64,000 nucleotides of DNA from positions 1,240,001-1,304,000 of the forward strand of contig JALPRQ010000001.1 in NCBI GenBank assembly GCA_023630215.1, given 5' to 3'. Below, piece by piece: positions 53,114 through 62,048 of the stretch; the stretch's first letter is position 1, and every line of letters starts with the position of its first letter. A program made the translations under genes and the position numbers. The notes below the pieces were generated by a model. That model was not told the origin of the DNA and searched no databases. It was given only the letters and a program-made list of their open reading frames with translations. The DNA is from Rhodobacteraceae bacterium NBU2976. GTDB lineage: Bacteria > Pseudomonadota > Alphaproteobacteria > Rhodobacterales > Rhodobacteraceae.

Positions 53114-55039
53114 ATGCGTCCTGCCGCGTTAGCATTTACGGCTGTTGGATTTCTGGCCAGCGCTGCGGCGGCGGCCTGGGTGGCAAGTTACGCTGTGCAT
53201 CACATTGAGCAGACGTCGATCAAAGTCTCGCGCAACGCGCTGGTTGCGGCTGGGCAGACATGGGTCGAGGTAAGTGCTGACGGCACATGGCTTCGCATGG
53301 CGGGAACCGCACCCGAGGAGCGGGACCGCATTCAGGCACTGTCCGTCGTGACGGCTGTGGTCTCGCCCGGGCGGATCGTAGATGATATGACTGTCGCCGA
53401 ATCCGTGCCGGCAATTGCCCCGGATTTCGCGATGGAAATTCTGCGCTCGGGCTATGACGTGTCGTTGATCGGGATTACCCCGGCGGACGGCGAGACCGAC
53501 ATCATCCGCGATACAATCGCCGGGATGGAAGTTGATCTGATTGATATGAAAGAAACCACCCACTGGGAGGCCCCCGAGGGCTGGCAGTCGGCGTTGGAAT
53601 TCGGCGCATCAATCATGGCGCGATTGGAACGCGCAAAGATTTCGATCAAGCCGGGCGAGGTTGGGTTGATCGCGGTGGTCCCCAACGAGGAGCGGCGCGA
53701 TGAAATCATCGCGCTTTTGAACGATGAAAAGCCCGAAGGCGTCAGTTTGACAATAGATATCACCGCGCCACGGCCGATCTTTTCCCCCTATACATTCCTG
53801 TTTATCGGATCGGAAAAGCCGACATTGCGTTGTCATGCGTTGACGGCAGAAGGACAGGCCAAGATTTTGCGCGCGGCCCAAAATGCGGGGCTAAGCCAAC
53901 CGGCGCAATGTTCAATTGGTCTGGGTGCACCTACCGATGACTGGGCCGACGTGGCGGTTGCCGGTATCCGGGCGGTGGCGCAAATGGGGGGCGGGAAATT
54001 TGAAATCAGTGATTCCAGTGCCTCGCTGACCGCACCGATTGATTTTGACGAGGCCGCGTTTGAACAGATCATCTCGCAATTGGAATCCCGCTTGCCGCCC
54101 GCTTATGTGTTGATCCCGGCGCGTCCGGTGACCGAAGTCGTGGTTGCCGCTGATCGCCCATGGTTCAGCGCCAAACGCCCGGCCGAGGGAATGGTTGAAT
54201 TGAGCGGGATGGTGATTGACGATATTTCGGCGCAGACCGTGTTGTCATTTGCGGAAAGCCGGTTCGGTTTTGAACAGATAGATGACCGCACCAACATTGC
54301 TGAATTTGCCCCTCATGGCTGGACGTCACGACAAATGGTGGCGGTGGATGTGCTGTCGGTTCTTAGTCAGGGCGAGGTGACGTTTACCGAAGATACGGTC
54401 ACTGTGACGGGAGAAAGTCATGTGGCCGAAGCCGTCGATACCATTCAGGAAATGCTGGTTGCGGGATTTGGGGCCGACGCGCGGTTTTCCATCAATATCG
54501 AGCAATTGGAGGTGATCAACGCCACCCCGGACATGCCTGACGCAACCCTATGTCGAGACGAGATTGCCGGTTTGCTGGCCGAGCAGCAAATTCTGTTTGC
54601 GCCGTCTTCTGCCGTAATCGAAGCCCAGTCCGAGGCGGTGATCGCAACGATAGCTGGGATATTGAATCAGTGTAATCATGCCTCGTTCGAGGTGGGGGGA
54701 CATACCGACAGTCAGGGTGGCGAAACCATGAATCGTAACCTCTCGCAAAATCGTGCAGATGCGGTGGTGGATGCGCTGTTGGCGCAAAATCTGTTATTGG
54801 GACCCCTGACCGCAGTCGGGTATGGTGAAAGTCAGCCCATCGGGGACAATAGCACCGAGGAAGGGCGGGCGCTGAACCGCCGGATCGAGTTTCGGTTACT
54901 GACTGCCGAAGAAGTGGCCGCCGCCGAAGCGGCAGCGCGCCCCTTGCCCCCGGATGTCGAGCGGGCAGACGCGCCCCTTAAGCGGCCGGACGATTTGAAT
55001 GTGACCCTGGAGATCGAGGTAGACGATGGGACGGACTGA
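53114..55039 (+). CDS. OmpA-family exported protein with BON-like region
   Basis: 641 residues from ATG 53114 (an upstream TTG at 53090 would add 8). An N-terminal membrane anchor or signal (AALAFTAVGFLASAAAAAW). Residues 55-500 contain repeats with BON-like sequence such as VELSGMVIDDISAQTVLSFAE and VTVTGESHVAEAVDTIQEML. The C-terminal OmpA domain (about 505-620) has ILFAPSSAVIEAQSEAVI, FEVGGHTDSQGGE and GRALNRRIEFRLL. It should bind peptidoglycan in the periplasm. Overlaps the next gene by 14 bases. Confidence 0.85.
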   Translation: MRPAALAFTAVGFLASAAAAAWVASYAVHHIEQTSIKVSRNALVAAGQTWVEVSADGTWLRMAGTAPEERDRIQALSVVTAVVSPGRIVDDMTVAESVPAIAPDFAMEILRSGYDVSLIGITPADGETDIIRDTIAGMEVDLIDMKETTHWEAPEGWQSALEFGASIMARLERAKISIKPGEVGLIAVVPNEERRDEIIALLNDEKPEGVSLTIDITAPRPIFSPYTFLFIGSEKPTLRCHALTAEGQAKILRAAQNAGLSQPAQCSIGLGAPTDDWADVAVAGIRAVAQMGGGKFEISDSSASLTAPIDFDEAAFEQIISQLESRLPPAYVLIPARPVTEVVVAADRPWFSAKRPAEGMVELSGMVIDDISAQTVLSFAESRFGFEQIDDRTNIAEFAPHGWTSRQMVAVDVLSVLSQGEVTFTEDTVTVTGESHVAEAVDTIQEMLVAGFGADARFSINIEQLEVINATPDMPDATLCRDEIAGLLAEQQILFAPSSAVIEAQSEAVIATIAGILNQCNHASFEVGGHTDSQGGETMNRNLSQNRADAVVDALLAQNLLLGPLTAVGYGESQPIGDNSTEEGRALNRRIEFRLLTAEEVAAAEAAARPLPPDVERADAPLKRPDDLNVTLEIEVDDGTD

Positions 55040-55406
55040 GCTGACTCTGGTTATCGGAACGGCATTGGTGCTGGCGGTAATCGTCGGATGGATGCTGCGC
55101 TGGTTCATGGCCAAGATGAATACAACAGGCCCGATTGCTTCGGACGAAGCGATGGGCCGCATGCGTGAAGCCGAGGAGGCGAGAGACGCTGCCGAGGCGC
55201 GTATCGTTGAGATCGAACGAGAGGCGCGTCAGGAAGTGGCGCGGCTGAATGCCGAATTGGACGCCACCATGTCAGGATTGCGTGCTGCCCGTCAGGAAGC
55301 CGAAGATTGGAAGGTTCAGGCCGAAGCCTGGCGTCACGAGACCGAAGAGGTCCGCGAGGATCTGGAAGAAGCGCAAGGACATAGCAAACCGATTGAACCC
55401 AACTGA
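55026..55406 (+). CDS. Small membrane protein with a coiled coil
   Basis: 126 residues. One N-terminal helix (LVIGTALVLAVIVGWMLRW, about 6-24) and a long coiled coil of charged residues (MREAEEARDAAEARIVEIERE...). Starts inside the OmpA gene, so the two are co-translated. No named family is recognised. It may dimerise and link the OmpA protein to the membrane. Convergent with the DUF805 gene, whose stop follows directly. Confidence 0.75.
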   Translation: MGRTELTLVIGTALVLAVIVGWMLRWFMAKMNTTGPIASDEAMGRMREAEEARDAAEARIVEIEREARQEVARLNAELDATMSGLRAARQEAEDWKVQAEAWRHETEEVREDLEEAQGHSKPIEPN

Positions 55407-55949
55407 TCAGCGGGGTGGTGGGGGTCCGTAATAATTGCGGCCCGGATAGCCAACGCGGTCATATTGCGAAAACGCCAGCGCCAGCCCACCAGCCGTTGTC
55501 AGGAAGCACGGAAGCAAAAGGTCGTTGCCCTCGAATATGCGCATCACGCGCATCAGGTAAGCGAGGGTGGTCATGAAGGTGCCAAAAACGAGCGGGGTGA
55601 GGATTGGCACCTGACGCCAGCCAGAATTGCCAACATCATGCATCCTCCGCGCCCCAACAGCGATGGCGGGCAGGCCCAGAAACAGGACCGGAAAGATCAC
55701 AAGCTGAGGCTGGAATTTAACCATCAAGCGCGCAAAATCTTCGATGGCATCGAGGGGTTGTTCCTGCGTCTGGATCAGCGGTATCTGGTCCTGAAATTGC
55801 AGATAGAACAGGTAGGCATCCCCCGTCAGTGCCAACAGGATCAGCCCCCAGGTCAGCGCGGTAAACCACCAGAATTCCGTGGTTGATGCACGTCCCCGAA
55901 AGGTGATGTATTTCTTGAAGCAGGTTTTGATGGCTTCGGCTGCTGTCAT
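55407..55949 (-). CDS. DUF805 family membrane protein
   Basis: 180 residues with about four membrane helices. The DUF805 entry motif is CFKKYITFRGRASTTEFWWF (about 10-29), followed by GVLALPAIAVGARRMHDVGNSGW-like text (LPAIAVGARRMHD...). The function of the family is unknown. Its ATG lies within the 3' end of plsY (55946-55949), so the two are an operon. Confidence 0.87.
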   Translation of the reverse strand: MTAAEAIKTCFKKYITFRGRASTTEFWWFTALTWGLILLALTGDAYLFYLQFQDQIPLIQTQEQPLDAIEDFARLMVKFQPQLVIFPVLFLGLPAIAVGARRMHDVGNSGWRQVPILTPLVFGTFMTTLAYLMRVMRIFEGNDLLLPCFLTTAGGLALAFSQYDRVGYPGRNYYGPPPPR

Positions 55950-56584
55950 TTTTGACCGATTTTAGGCTCCTCGTCGCGGGCAAGGCGTTTCAGATTGGGC
56001 CAATGTTTGAACCATATAAGCACCATGAACAGAATGCCAAGCCAGACCAGATAATATTGATCCAGAAAATACAACAGATGTGGACAGACGACCGCTATAA
56101 TAAGCGCAGACAAGGACGAATACCGAAAGCCAAACGCCGCACCCAGCCAGATCACGCAAAGCGCCAGACCTGTCGCCAAATGCAGGGCAAGCATGATCCC
56201 AAGGAACACGGCAACCCCTTTTCCACCCTTAAACTTCAGATAGATGGGGAACAAATGTCCCAAAAACGCCCCAAGAGCGGCAACTTGTGCGGCATCCTCG
56301 CCAAAATACCATCGGGCCAGGAGCACCGCGACGGCGCCTTTGCCCATATCCAGCGCAAGTGTAGCAACTGCTGCGGGTTTCGATCCTGTGCGCAGAACAT
56401 TGGTTGCGCCGATATTTCCCGACCCGATTTCCCGAAGATTTCCAAGACCAAACAGACGCGTAATCACAACGCCAAAGGGAATAGCCCCAAGAAGATACGC
56501 GGCAAGAAATATGGCCGCAAGATAGGGAAGGGCTTCCTGCCCAGCTGGGTTTGCGCCCCAGAAGCGCAGAAAGTCAGGTAGCAT
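55946..56584 (-). CDS. plsY: Acyl-phosphate:glycerol-3-phosphate acyltransferase
   Basis: 212 residues from ATG 56584. Membrane enzyme with the PlsY motifs: GAIPFGVVITRLFG, REIGSGNIGATNVLRTGSK (motif 1, about 49-67), FLGHLFPIYLKFKGGKGVAVFLG (motif 2) and the C-terminal RLARDEEPKIG (motif 3). It makes lysophosphatidic acid, the first membrane step of phospholipid synthesis. Confidence 0.95.
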   Translation of the reverse strand: MLPDFLRFWGANPAGQEALPYLAAIFLAAYLLGAIPFGVVITRLFGLGNLREIGSGNIGATNVLRTGSKPAAVATLALDMGKGAVAVLLARWYFGEDAAQVAALGAFLGHLFPIYLKFKGGKGVAVFLGIMLALHLATGLALCVIWLGAAFGFRYSSLSALIIAVVCPHLLYFLDQYYLVWLGILFMVLIWFKHWPNLKRLARDEEPKIGQK

Positions 56585-56677
56585 GATGTCCCTCGGCTGT
56601 TTTTCCGTCGCCCGATTTAACCGCAATTGCCGCGATTTCGCAATGATGTGCGCGTGGGATCGGATCAGGGGGCCGTG

Positions 56678-57946
56678 TCACGGGTTCGCAAAGACCTGCC
56701 GGCCCGATACCAATGTGCGAAGGACTTTGCCCTGCATCCGGCGACCGTCATAAGGGGTGTTCTTGGATTTTGACAAAAGTTGGGCGCGATCCAAGATGAA
56801 GGGTTTATCGGCGTCAAACAGAATAAGGTCGGCTGGCGCGCCCTCGGCCATGCGCCCGCCCGGGAGCCCCAGAAGTCTTGCCGGGTTCAGCGAAATCGCG
56901 CGAAACAGGGTTGGCAGGTCCAGATAACCGCCATGAACCAGTTGCAGCGCGGCTGGCAGCAGGGTCTGCAAGGCAACCGCACCCGAGGCGGCTTCTTCGA
57001 AGGGAAGACGTTTGGATTCTTCGTCCTGTGGCGTATGCATCGACGAGATGACGTCGATTAGACCGGTTCGCACCGCCTCGATCACCGCGAGACGGTCATC
57101 CTCGGCGCGAAGCGGGGGCTTGACCTTGAAGAAGGTGCGATAGTCCTCGACATCGAATTCGTTTAGGGTGAGGTGATGAATCGACACGCCTGCCGTGACG
57201 CGCAGACCCGCTGCCTTGGCGCGCTCTAGCGCAGGAAGCGCCGCGGCGCAGGTGATTTGATCGGCGTGATACCGAGCGCCTGTCATCTCGACCAGGGCCA
57301 TGTCGCGTTCCAGCTGGATACGTTCAGCCATGGGTGACACGGCGGGCAAGCCCAGCTTTGTCGCAAATGCACCCGAGGTCATGCATGCCCCGCGTGACAG
57401 AACCGGTTCCTGCACATGCCCCAGTACCAGAGCATCGGTCGAACAGGCATAAGTCATTGCGCGTTGCAGGATTTTGGCATCCGCCACCGGGCGATCAGCG
57501 TCGGTAAAAGCGACGGCGCCAGCATCTTGAAGGAACCCGATTTCGGTCATTTCCTTGCCTTCGCGCCCTTTGGTCAGGGCGGCCATGGGCAACACTTTGA
57601 CCGGAGTGCTTTCCGCGGCGCGGCGACGAAAGAAATCGAGGATTTCCGGGCTGTCAATCGCCGGTGTTGTATCGGGGCGCGTGACCATGGTTGTCACGCC
57701 ACCCGCTGCCGCCGCAAGACCGGCTGTCTTGAAGCTTTCCTTGTGCCGTTCACCGGGTTCGCCGACTTTGACGCCGATATCAATGATCCCCGGGGCAAGA
57801 TATTTGCCGCCGCAATCGATGACTTCGCCCCGGGGGGTTCCGCTGGTGATCGCAGCGATCAGTCCATTATCGATAATCACGGAGCCGTCCCGAATTGTGC
57901 CGGCTTCAGGATCTATAATGCGGGCATTGCTGAGGGTTAGGGTCAT
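56678..57946 (-). CDS. Dihydroorotase-like protein without the metal-binding motifs (PyrC-prime type)
   Basis: 422 residues from ATG 57946. The amidohydrolase fold is clear: LSNARIIDPEAGTIRDGS, YLAPGIIDIGVKVGEPG, RHKESFKTAGLAAAAGGVTTM. The active dihydroorotase motif HVH is replaced by GVK in IIDIGVKV, and the DHAPH motif by MHTPQ in ISSMHTPQDEE. It therefore lacks key zinc ligands and the catalytic Asp. Inactive DHO homologues that stabilise aspartate carbamoyltransferase are known (Pseudomonas PyrC-prime), and pyrB lies upstream in the same operon. A second, active pyrC is expected elsewhere. Confidence 0.82.
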   Translation of the reverse strand: MTLTLSNARIIDPEAGTIRDGSVIIDNGLIAAITSGTPRGEVIDCGGKYLAPGIIDIGVKVGEPGERHKESFKTAGLAAAAGGVTTMVTRPDTTPAIDSPEILDFFRRRAAESTPVKVLPMAALTKGREGKEMTEIGFLQDAGAVAFTDADRPVADAKILQRAMTYACSTDALVLGHVQEPVLSRGACMTSGAFATKLGLPAVSPMAERIQLERDMALVEMTGARYHADQITCAAALPALERAKAAGLRVTAGVSIHHLTLNEFDVEDYRTFFKVKPPLRAEDDRLAVIEAVRTGLIDVISSMHTPQDEESKRLPFEEAASGAVALQTLLPAALQLVHGGYLDLPTLFRAISLNPARLLGLPGGRMAEGAPADLILFDADKPFILDRAQLLSKSKNTPYDGRRMQGKVLRTLVSGRQVFANP

Positions 57947-57964
57947 ATTTTGATTTTCCAAACC

Positions 57965-58498
57965 TTATAAGGATATCGCCGCAACTTTTTGCATCTTGTC
58001 ATAAACTTCGCGTCCATCGTCGACAAATCGAAATCCGACCTCTTGCTTATAGGTGCTGAAATTGTCGTTTTTGCGCGCCTCTGTCCCGAAAATGACGCTA
58101 TAGGGCCCGTCACCTATTAACGATAGCTTTGCGTTTTCAACGGGATAGCTGCGCAGACGCATTTGCCTGAGACCACTATATATCAACGCACGTTTATTGG
58201 TCAGGGCATAACGCGTTGTCTTGCGTTGCTGGGCATCCAGAAACCAGTGCCCAACCAACAGATATAGGCCCCCCGCGACAATGATGTAATCCAGAATGAG
58301 AAAGGAATCAGTGCCTTCGGTTGCCATGGATACGCGCAGGTTAATCAGTCCAAGCCCCGTAAAAAATGCGCCGATTATTGACATCACCATCCCACTTTTG
58401 GAATAGCGGAGACCTTGCCCCGGGCGCCCTGTCCAAAGCAGGTCTTCCGTGTCGTGCAAGTGTTGTTGCCAGAACTGGGTATCATCTTGCGCGGTCAT
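57965..58498 (-). CDS. Membrane protein with PH-like domain, first of a tandem pair
   Basis: 177 residues. DTEDLLWTGRPGQGLRYSKSG opens a domain with two membrane helices (about 33-55, 68-85), then a beta-rich PH-like region (TTRYALTNKRALIYSGLRQMRLRSYPVENAKLSL). The ordering W-x-GRP, YALTNKRALI resembles bacterial PH domains of the YdbT/YdbS type. It is a paralogue of the next gene upstream. Operonic with pyrB and the pyrC-like gene. The function is unknown. Confidence 0.78.
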   Translation of the reverse strand: MTAQDDTQFWQQHLHDTEDLLWTGRPGQGLRYSKSGMVMSIIGAFFTGLGLINLRVSMATEGTDSFLILDYIIVAGGLYLLVGHWFLDAQQRKTTRYALTNKRALIYSGLRQMRLRSYPVENAKLSLIGDGPYSVIFGTEARKNDNFSTYKQEVGFRFVDDGREVYDKMQKVAAISL

Positions 58499-58561
58499 TT
58501 TTTGGTCTTGAAAATTGGCTTTTTGTGGGGTGATGTCATGTGTGTCCTGTCGTCAATTCGA

Positions 58562-59137
58562 TCATGACTGACCTGCATTTTTTCGCGCAACATCTTGCAC
58601 CATGGCGAACAGATCTTTGGCATCGGATATTTGACGAAATCCAACGTCGAATCCGGGATCGAAGCGTGCCTCGGCGGTTGCGTGCTTGGTAAGGTCTGGG
58701 CGATTGGCAAAATAGACGCTGTGGGGTGATCGACCCTTCAGTCGAACCATGTCCGGTTTGGTCAGCGGCCAACCGGTATCATCCGCTGGCACGCGCGAAC
58801 GGCGCAATGGCTCGTCGGTATAGGCTTTCTTGTCGCTAAGGGCATAACGTGTGTGTCGTCGTGCGCGCATGTCGATCAAGGGAAAAACGAGCATGATCAG
58901 CAGTCCGATCGCCATTCCGATCAGCATGAGAAGCCATTTCGACGCGAGCCCCGCCGATTCAAACACGACTCCCACCCCCAGAAACGCGCCCGTGACAATT
59001 AGGGCGAATATCCCCGTGGCGAGGGTTTCAATTCCAAAATGCAAGTTAGCGCTGGGTCGCCCATGCCATAACAACACTTCGTCTTTGCCGATGCGGTCCT
59101 GCCAGAATGCTATGTCCTGTTCCGGTTGGGTGACCAC
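58562..59137 (-). CDS. Membrane protein with PH-like domain, second of a tandem pair
   Basis: 191 residues from GTG 59137, which has AAGGA seven bases upstream; a TTG at 59155 would also work. The layout is shared with the 57965-58498 gene: VLLWHGRPSANLHFG, two helices, RARRHTRYALSDKKAYTDEPLRRSRV, and a GFRQISDAKDLFAMVQDV ending. A tandem duplication is likely. The function is unknown. Confidence 0.78.
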   Translation of the reverse strand: MVTQPEQDIAFWQDRIGKDEVLLWHGRPSANLHFGIETLATGIFALIVTGAFLGVGVVFESAGLASKWLLMLIGMAIGLLIMLVFPLIDMRARRHTRYALSDKKAYTDEPLRRSRVPADDTGWPLTKPDMVRLKGRSPHSVYFANRPDLTKHATAEARFDPGFDVGFRQISDAKDLFAMVQDVARKNAGQS

Positions 59138-59147
59138 ACGAGCTTCC

Positions 59148-59702
59148 TTATACAACGAACACCATAAGCAGAATCAGCACCGCGATCAGCGCTACGACAA
59201 TGCTGGCCAGCCATGATCCGCCAAGCTTCTCGGTCGATGTGGTTGGGGGAGAAGTCAGCACACCCACGGCGTCATCGTCAACCATTTCAACAAAATCGGG
59301 GATATGTTCCAAACCACCATATCGACCAACAAATGTCAGTGGGGCTTTTGGTGAAAACGCAGCTGTTCCTTCGGGGATTGCACTGGAAAAGATCAGCAAT
59401 ATCATCCCCTCTAGTGCGTCAAGTTTAGCGGCGTCCTCGGCAATCGCGGGATCCACTATACTGTTTGCCTCGGCAAGATAACGCGAAAGGCTATATTCCT
59501 TTAGTGTGCTGGCGTCGAACATTTCCACATAATCGTGATCTAGATGCGCCACCCCAAGCGCATCGAGGATGGGCCAGTCGGTTGTCCCGTTATCGCGGTG
59601 CGTTTCGGTATAAAATATATTTGCCTCTGCTTCGGGCAGATTGACCCGGAAAACCCAGACCATGCCATGATGGTTCGCCGGTATGTTCAGTCCTTCATCC
59701 AT
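59148..59702 (-). CDS. Tail-anchored protein of unknown function in the pyrB operon
   Basis: 184 residues. Begins [30 protein letters not shown]; a soluble N-terminal part of about 155 residues and one C-terminal membrane helix (LASIVVALIAVLILLMVFVV). It has no signal peptide and looks tail-anchored. Not recognised. The start overlaps the pyrB stop by one base. Conserved position in the pyr operon of this group is a guess. Confidence 0.72.
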   Translation of the reverse strand: MDEGLNIPANHHGMVWVFRVNLPEAEANIFYTETHRDNGTTDWPILDALGVAHLDHDYVEMFDASTLKEYSLSRYLAEANSIVDPAIAEDAAKLDALEGMILLIFSSAIPEGTAAFSPKAPLTFVGRYGGLEHIPDFVEMVDDDAVGVLTSPPTTSTEKLGGSWLASIVVALIAVLILLMVFVV

Positions 59703-60640
59703 TACGCAGCCCCCTGACGCCGTAGATTTCGTGCCAATAGTTCCATTGCTGCCATTCTGACAGCAACGCCCATCTCGACCTGTTCCTGAATAACCGAGAT
59801 ATTGATATCATCGGCCAGAGTGCCGTCAATTTCAACGCCGCGATTCATCGGGCCGGGATGCATGACGATAGTATCGGGTTTTGCGTGGGAAAGTTTCTCG
59901 GCATCCAGTCCCCAGCGGTGGTAATATTCCCTTTCGGATGGGATGAATCCGCCATCCATGCGTTCCTTTTGCAATCGTAGCATCATAACGACATCGGCGT
60001 CTTTTAGACCCTCGCGCATGTTGTCGGTAATTTCGACCCCCAATTTATCGACGCCCGAAGGCATCAGGGTTTTGGGGCCGACAAGGCGCACACGGTTTTC
60101 CATTTTGCCCAGCAGGAAAATGTTGGATCGGGCCACACGAGAATGCGCGATATCCCCACAAATTGCGACGGTCAGACGGTGCAAGCGCTTTTTGCGGCGG
60201 CGAATGGTCAATGCGTCCAGCAAGGCCTGCGTGGGATGTTCGTGGCGCCCGTCACCCGCGTTCAGAACAGCACAATTCACTTTCTCGGCCAGCAGTTTCA
60301 CTGCCCCGGAATGAGGGTGGCGCACAACCAGAAGATCCGGGTGCATCGCATTCAGGGTCAGGGCTGTGTCGATCAGGGTTTCGCCCTTTTTGATTGAACT
60401 GGCCTGCATCGCCATGTTCATCACATCGGCACCTAACCGCTTCCCGGCGATTTCGAAGCTTGCCTGTGTGCGCGTCGAGTTTTCGAAGAACATGTTGACC
60501 TGAGTCAGGCCTGCAAGAACGTCCAGATGTTTGTTCTGCTTCAGATTATGTGCGGCGTAATGGTCGGCGAGATCCAGAATGGCGGTAATATCGTCGGGAC
60601 TGAGCTCTTCAATCCCCAGAAGATGCCTTTGCGAGAACAC
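59702..60640 (-). CDS. pyrB: Aspartate carbamoyltransferase, catalytic subunit
   Basis: 312 residues from GTG 60640, with AAGGGAG upstream; a TTG at 60658 is an alternative. [20 protein letters not shown] is the carbamoyl-phosphate loop, with [30 protein letters not shown] and [13 protein letters not shown] for substrates. It makes N-carbamoyl-aspartate in pyrimidine synthesis. It precedes the tail-anchored protein, the tandem membrane proteins and the inactive-looking dihydroorotase homologue. Divergent from the glycosylase gene. Confidence 0.96.
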   Translation of the reverse strand: MFSQRHLLGIEELSPDDITAILDLADHYAAHNLKQNKHLDVLAGLTQVNMFFENSTRTQASFEIAGKRLGADVMNMAMQASSIKKGETLIDTALTLNAMHPDLLVVRHPHSGAVKLLAEKVNCAVLNAGDGRHEHPTQALLDALTIRRRKKRLHRLTVAICGDIAHSRVARSNIFLLGKMENRVRLVGPKTLMPSGVDKLGVEITDNMREGLKDADVVMMLRLQKERMDGGFIPSEREYYHRWGLDAEKLSHAKPDTIVMHPGPMNRGVEIDGTLADDINISVIQEQVEMGVAVRMAAMELLARNLRRQGAA

Positions 60641-60721
60641 TGCCAACTCCCTTCGCAATTTGCGTGGTTATAGCAGGGAATCCCGCTGGAACAAGGGCAA
60701 GGGTTTGGATAGTCTTGTGCC

Positions 60722-61504
60722 ATGGATCACAAGATCGACAGCGCTGATGATTGGGCCCTGCTTGCATGGCAAGTGGAAATGGGCGCGGATGAGGCCATTG
60801 GTGACGTGCCACTTAACCGCTTCGACGAAGTCGCTGAGCACAAGCCGGCCCGGGCTGCCCCCAGCGGTGATGTGTCTGTGTCCGTCACAAAGGATGCACC
60901 CGCGCTACCTGACAGTGGGGCGTTGGCGGCGGCCTGTCAGGATCTTGATCAGCTTCGCGCCGCGATCGAGCGATTTGAAGGGTGTGACCTGAAACATGGA
61001 GCACGTAACACGGTATTTGCTGATGGCAACCCGGCGGCACGTGTGATGGTGATCGGCGAAGCGCCTGGTCGGGAAGAGGATATCGAAGGTCGCCCATTTG
61101 TTGGCCGCTCGGGTCAGTTGCTTGACCGGATATTCGGGTCGATTGGCCTTTCGCGCAGCGCCGAGGACGAGAAGGCTGCAGTATATATCACGAATCTTTT
61201 GCCTTGGCGGCCACCCAACAACCGCGATCCCGAGCGCGAAGAAATTGTCATGTTAAAGCCGTTTCTGATGCGCCATATCGAGCTGATTGCACCAGAGTTT
61301 TTGGTGTTGGTTGGAAACCATTCGACCAAAACCTTGCTGGAAACAACCGTCGGCATCACCCGGATGCGCGGTCAATGGGGAGAGGTGATGGGCATTCCCG
61401 CCCTGCCAATATTCCACCCAGCCGCATTGCTGCGCGACAGCACCAAGAAACGCCCGACATGGGCCGATATGCTTTCCCTACGCAGGAGATTGGAAGATGG
61501 CTGA
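60722..61504 (+). CDS. Uracil-DNA glycosylase, family 4-like, lacking Fe-S ligands
   Basis: 260 residues. A variable 85-residue N-terminus is followed by the family core: [30 protein letters not shown] (motif 1 GEAPG-x-x-ED), [19 protein letters not shown] and the C-terminal FHPAALLR. Classical family 4 enzymes have four Cys for a 4Fe-4S cluster: here CDLK retains one, and the KCRP and xxC positions read PWRPP and MLKPF. So no cluster is expected. It removes uracil from DNA. The 3' end overlaps moaB by 8 bases. Confidence 0.87.
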   Translation: MDHKIDSADDWALLAWQVEMGADEAIGDVPLNRFDEVAEHKPARAAPSGDVSVSVTKDAPALPDSGALAAACQDLDQLRAAIERFEGCDLKHGARNTVFADGNPAARVMVIGEAPGREEDIEGRPFVGRSGQLLDRIFGSIGLSRSAEDEKAAVYITNLLPWRPPNNRDPEREEIVMLKPFLMRHIELIAPEFLVLVGNHSTKTLLETTVGITRMRGQWGEVMGIPALPIFHPAALLRDSTKKRPTWADMLSLRRRLEDG

Positions 61505-62033
61505 ACGTGAATTTATTCCTGTGCGCATCGCCGTCATGACGGTGTCGGACACGCGATCACTGGCAGATGATCGGTCCGGAGAGGTTCTGGTCGGTCGCAT
61601 CGCCGAAGCCGGGCATCATTTGGCGGATCGGGTGATCATTCGGGATGAACGCGCCGAAATCGCCGCGAAGCTGCGCGAGTGGATCGAACGGGATGACGTG
61701 GATGTTGTGATCTCGACCGGGGGGACAGGTCTGACGGGGCGTGATGTGACGGTAGAGGCCCATCGGGATGTGTATGAAAAGGAAATCGACGCCTTTGGGA
61801 CGGTGTTCACGATGATCTCGATGGAGAAGATCGGGACCTCGGCCATTCAATCACGTGCCTGCGGTGGGGTGGCGGGGGGAACATATCTGTTTGCCCTGCC
61901 AGGGTCACCGGGCGCGTGCAAGGACGGATGGGACGGGATTTTGAAAGCCCAGTTGGATTATCGACACATGCCCTGCAATTTTGTCGAAATATTTCCCCGG
62001 CTGGAAGAACATAAACAGCGGACCAAAGGCTGA
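61497..62033 (+). CDS. moaB: Molybdenum cofactor biosynthesis protein MoaB (MogA/MoaB family)
   Basis: 178 residues. MTVSDTRSLADDRSGEVLVGRIAEAGH, DVVISTGGTGLTGRDVTVEA (about 68-87) and the C-terminal FALPGSPGACKDGWDGIL are family signatures. Either a MogA-like adenylyltransferase or MoaB. Codirectional and overlapping with the glycosylase gene. The role in molybdenum cofactor insertion is inferred from the family. Confidence 0.9.
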   Translation: MAEREFIPVRIAVMTVSDTRSLADDRSGEVLVGRIAEAGHHLADRVIIRDERAEIAAKLREWIERDDVDVVISTGGTGLTGRDVTVEAHRDVYEKEIDAFGTVFTMISMEKIGTSAIQSRACGGVAGGTYLFALPGSPGACKDGWDGILKAQLDYRHMPCNFVEIFPRLEEHKQRTKG

Positions 62034-62048
62034 CAGGGGGATCGGTGT

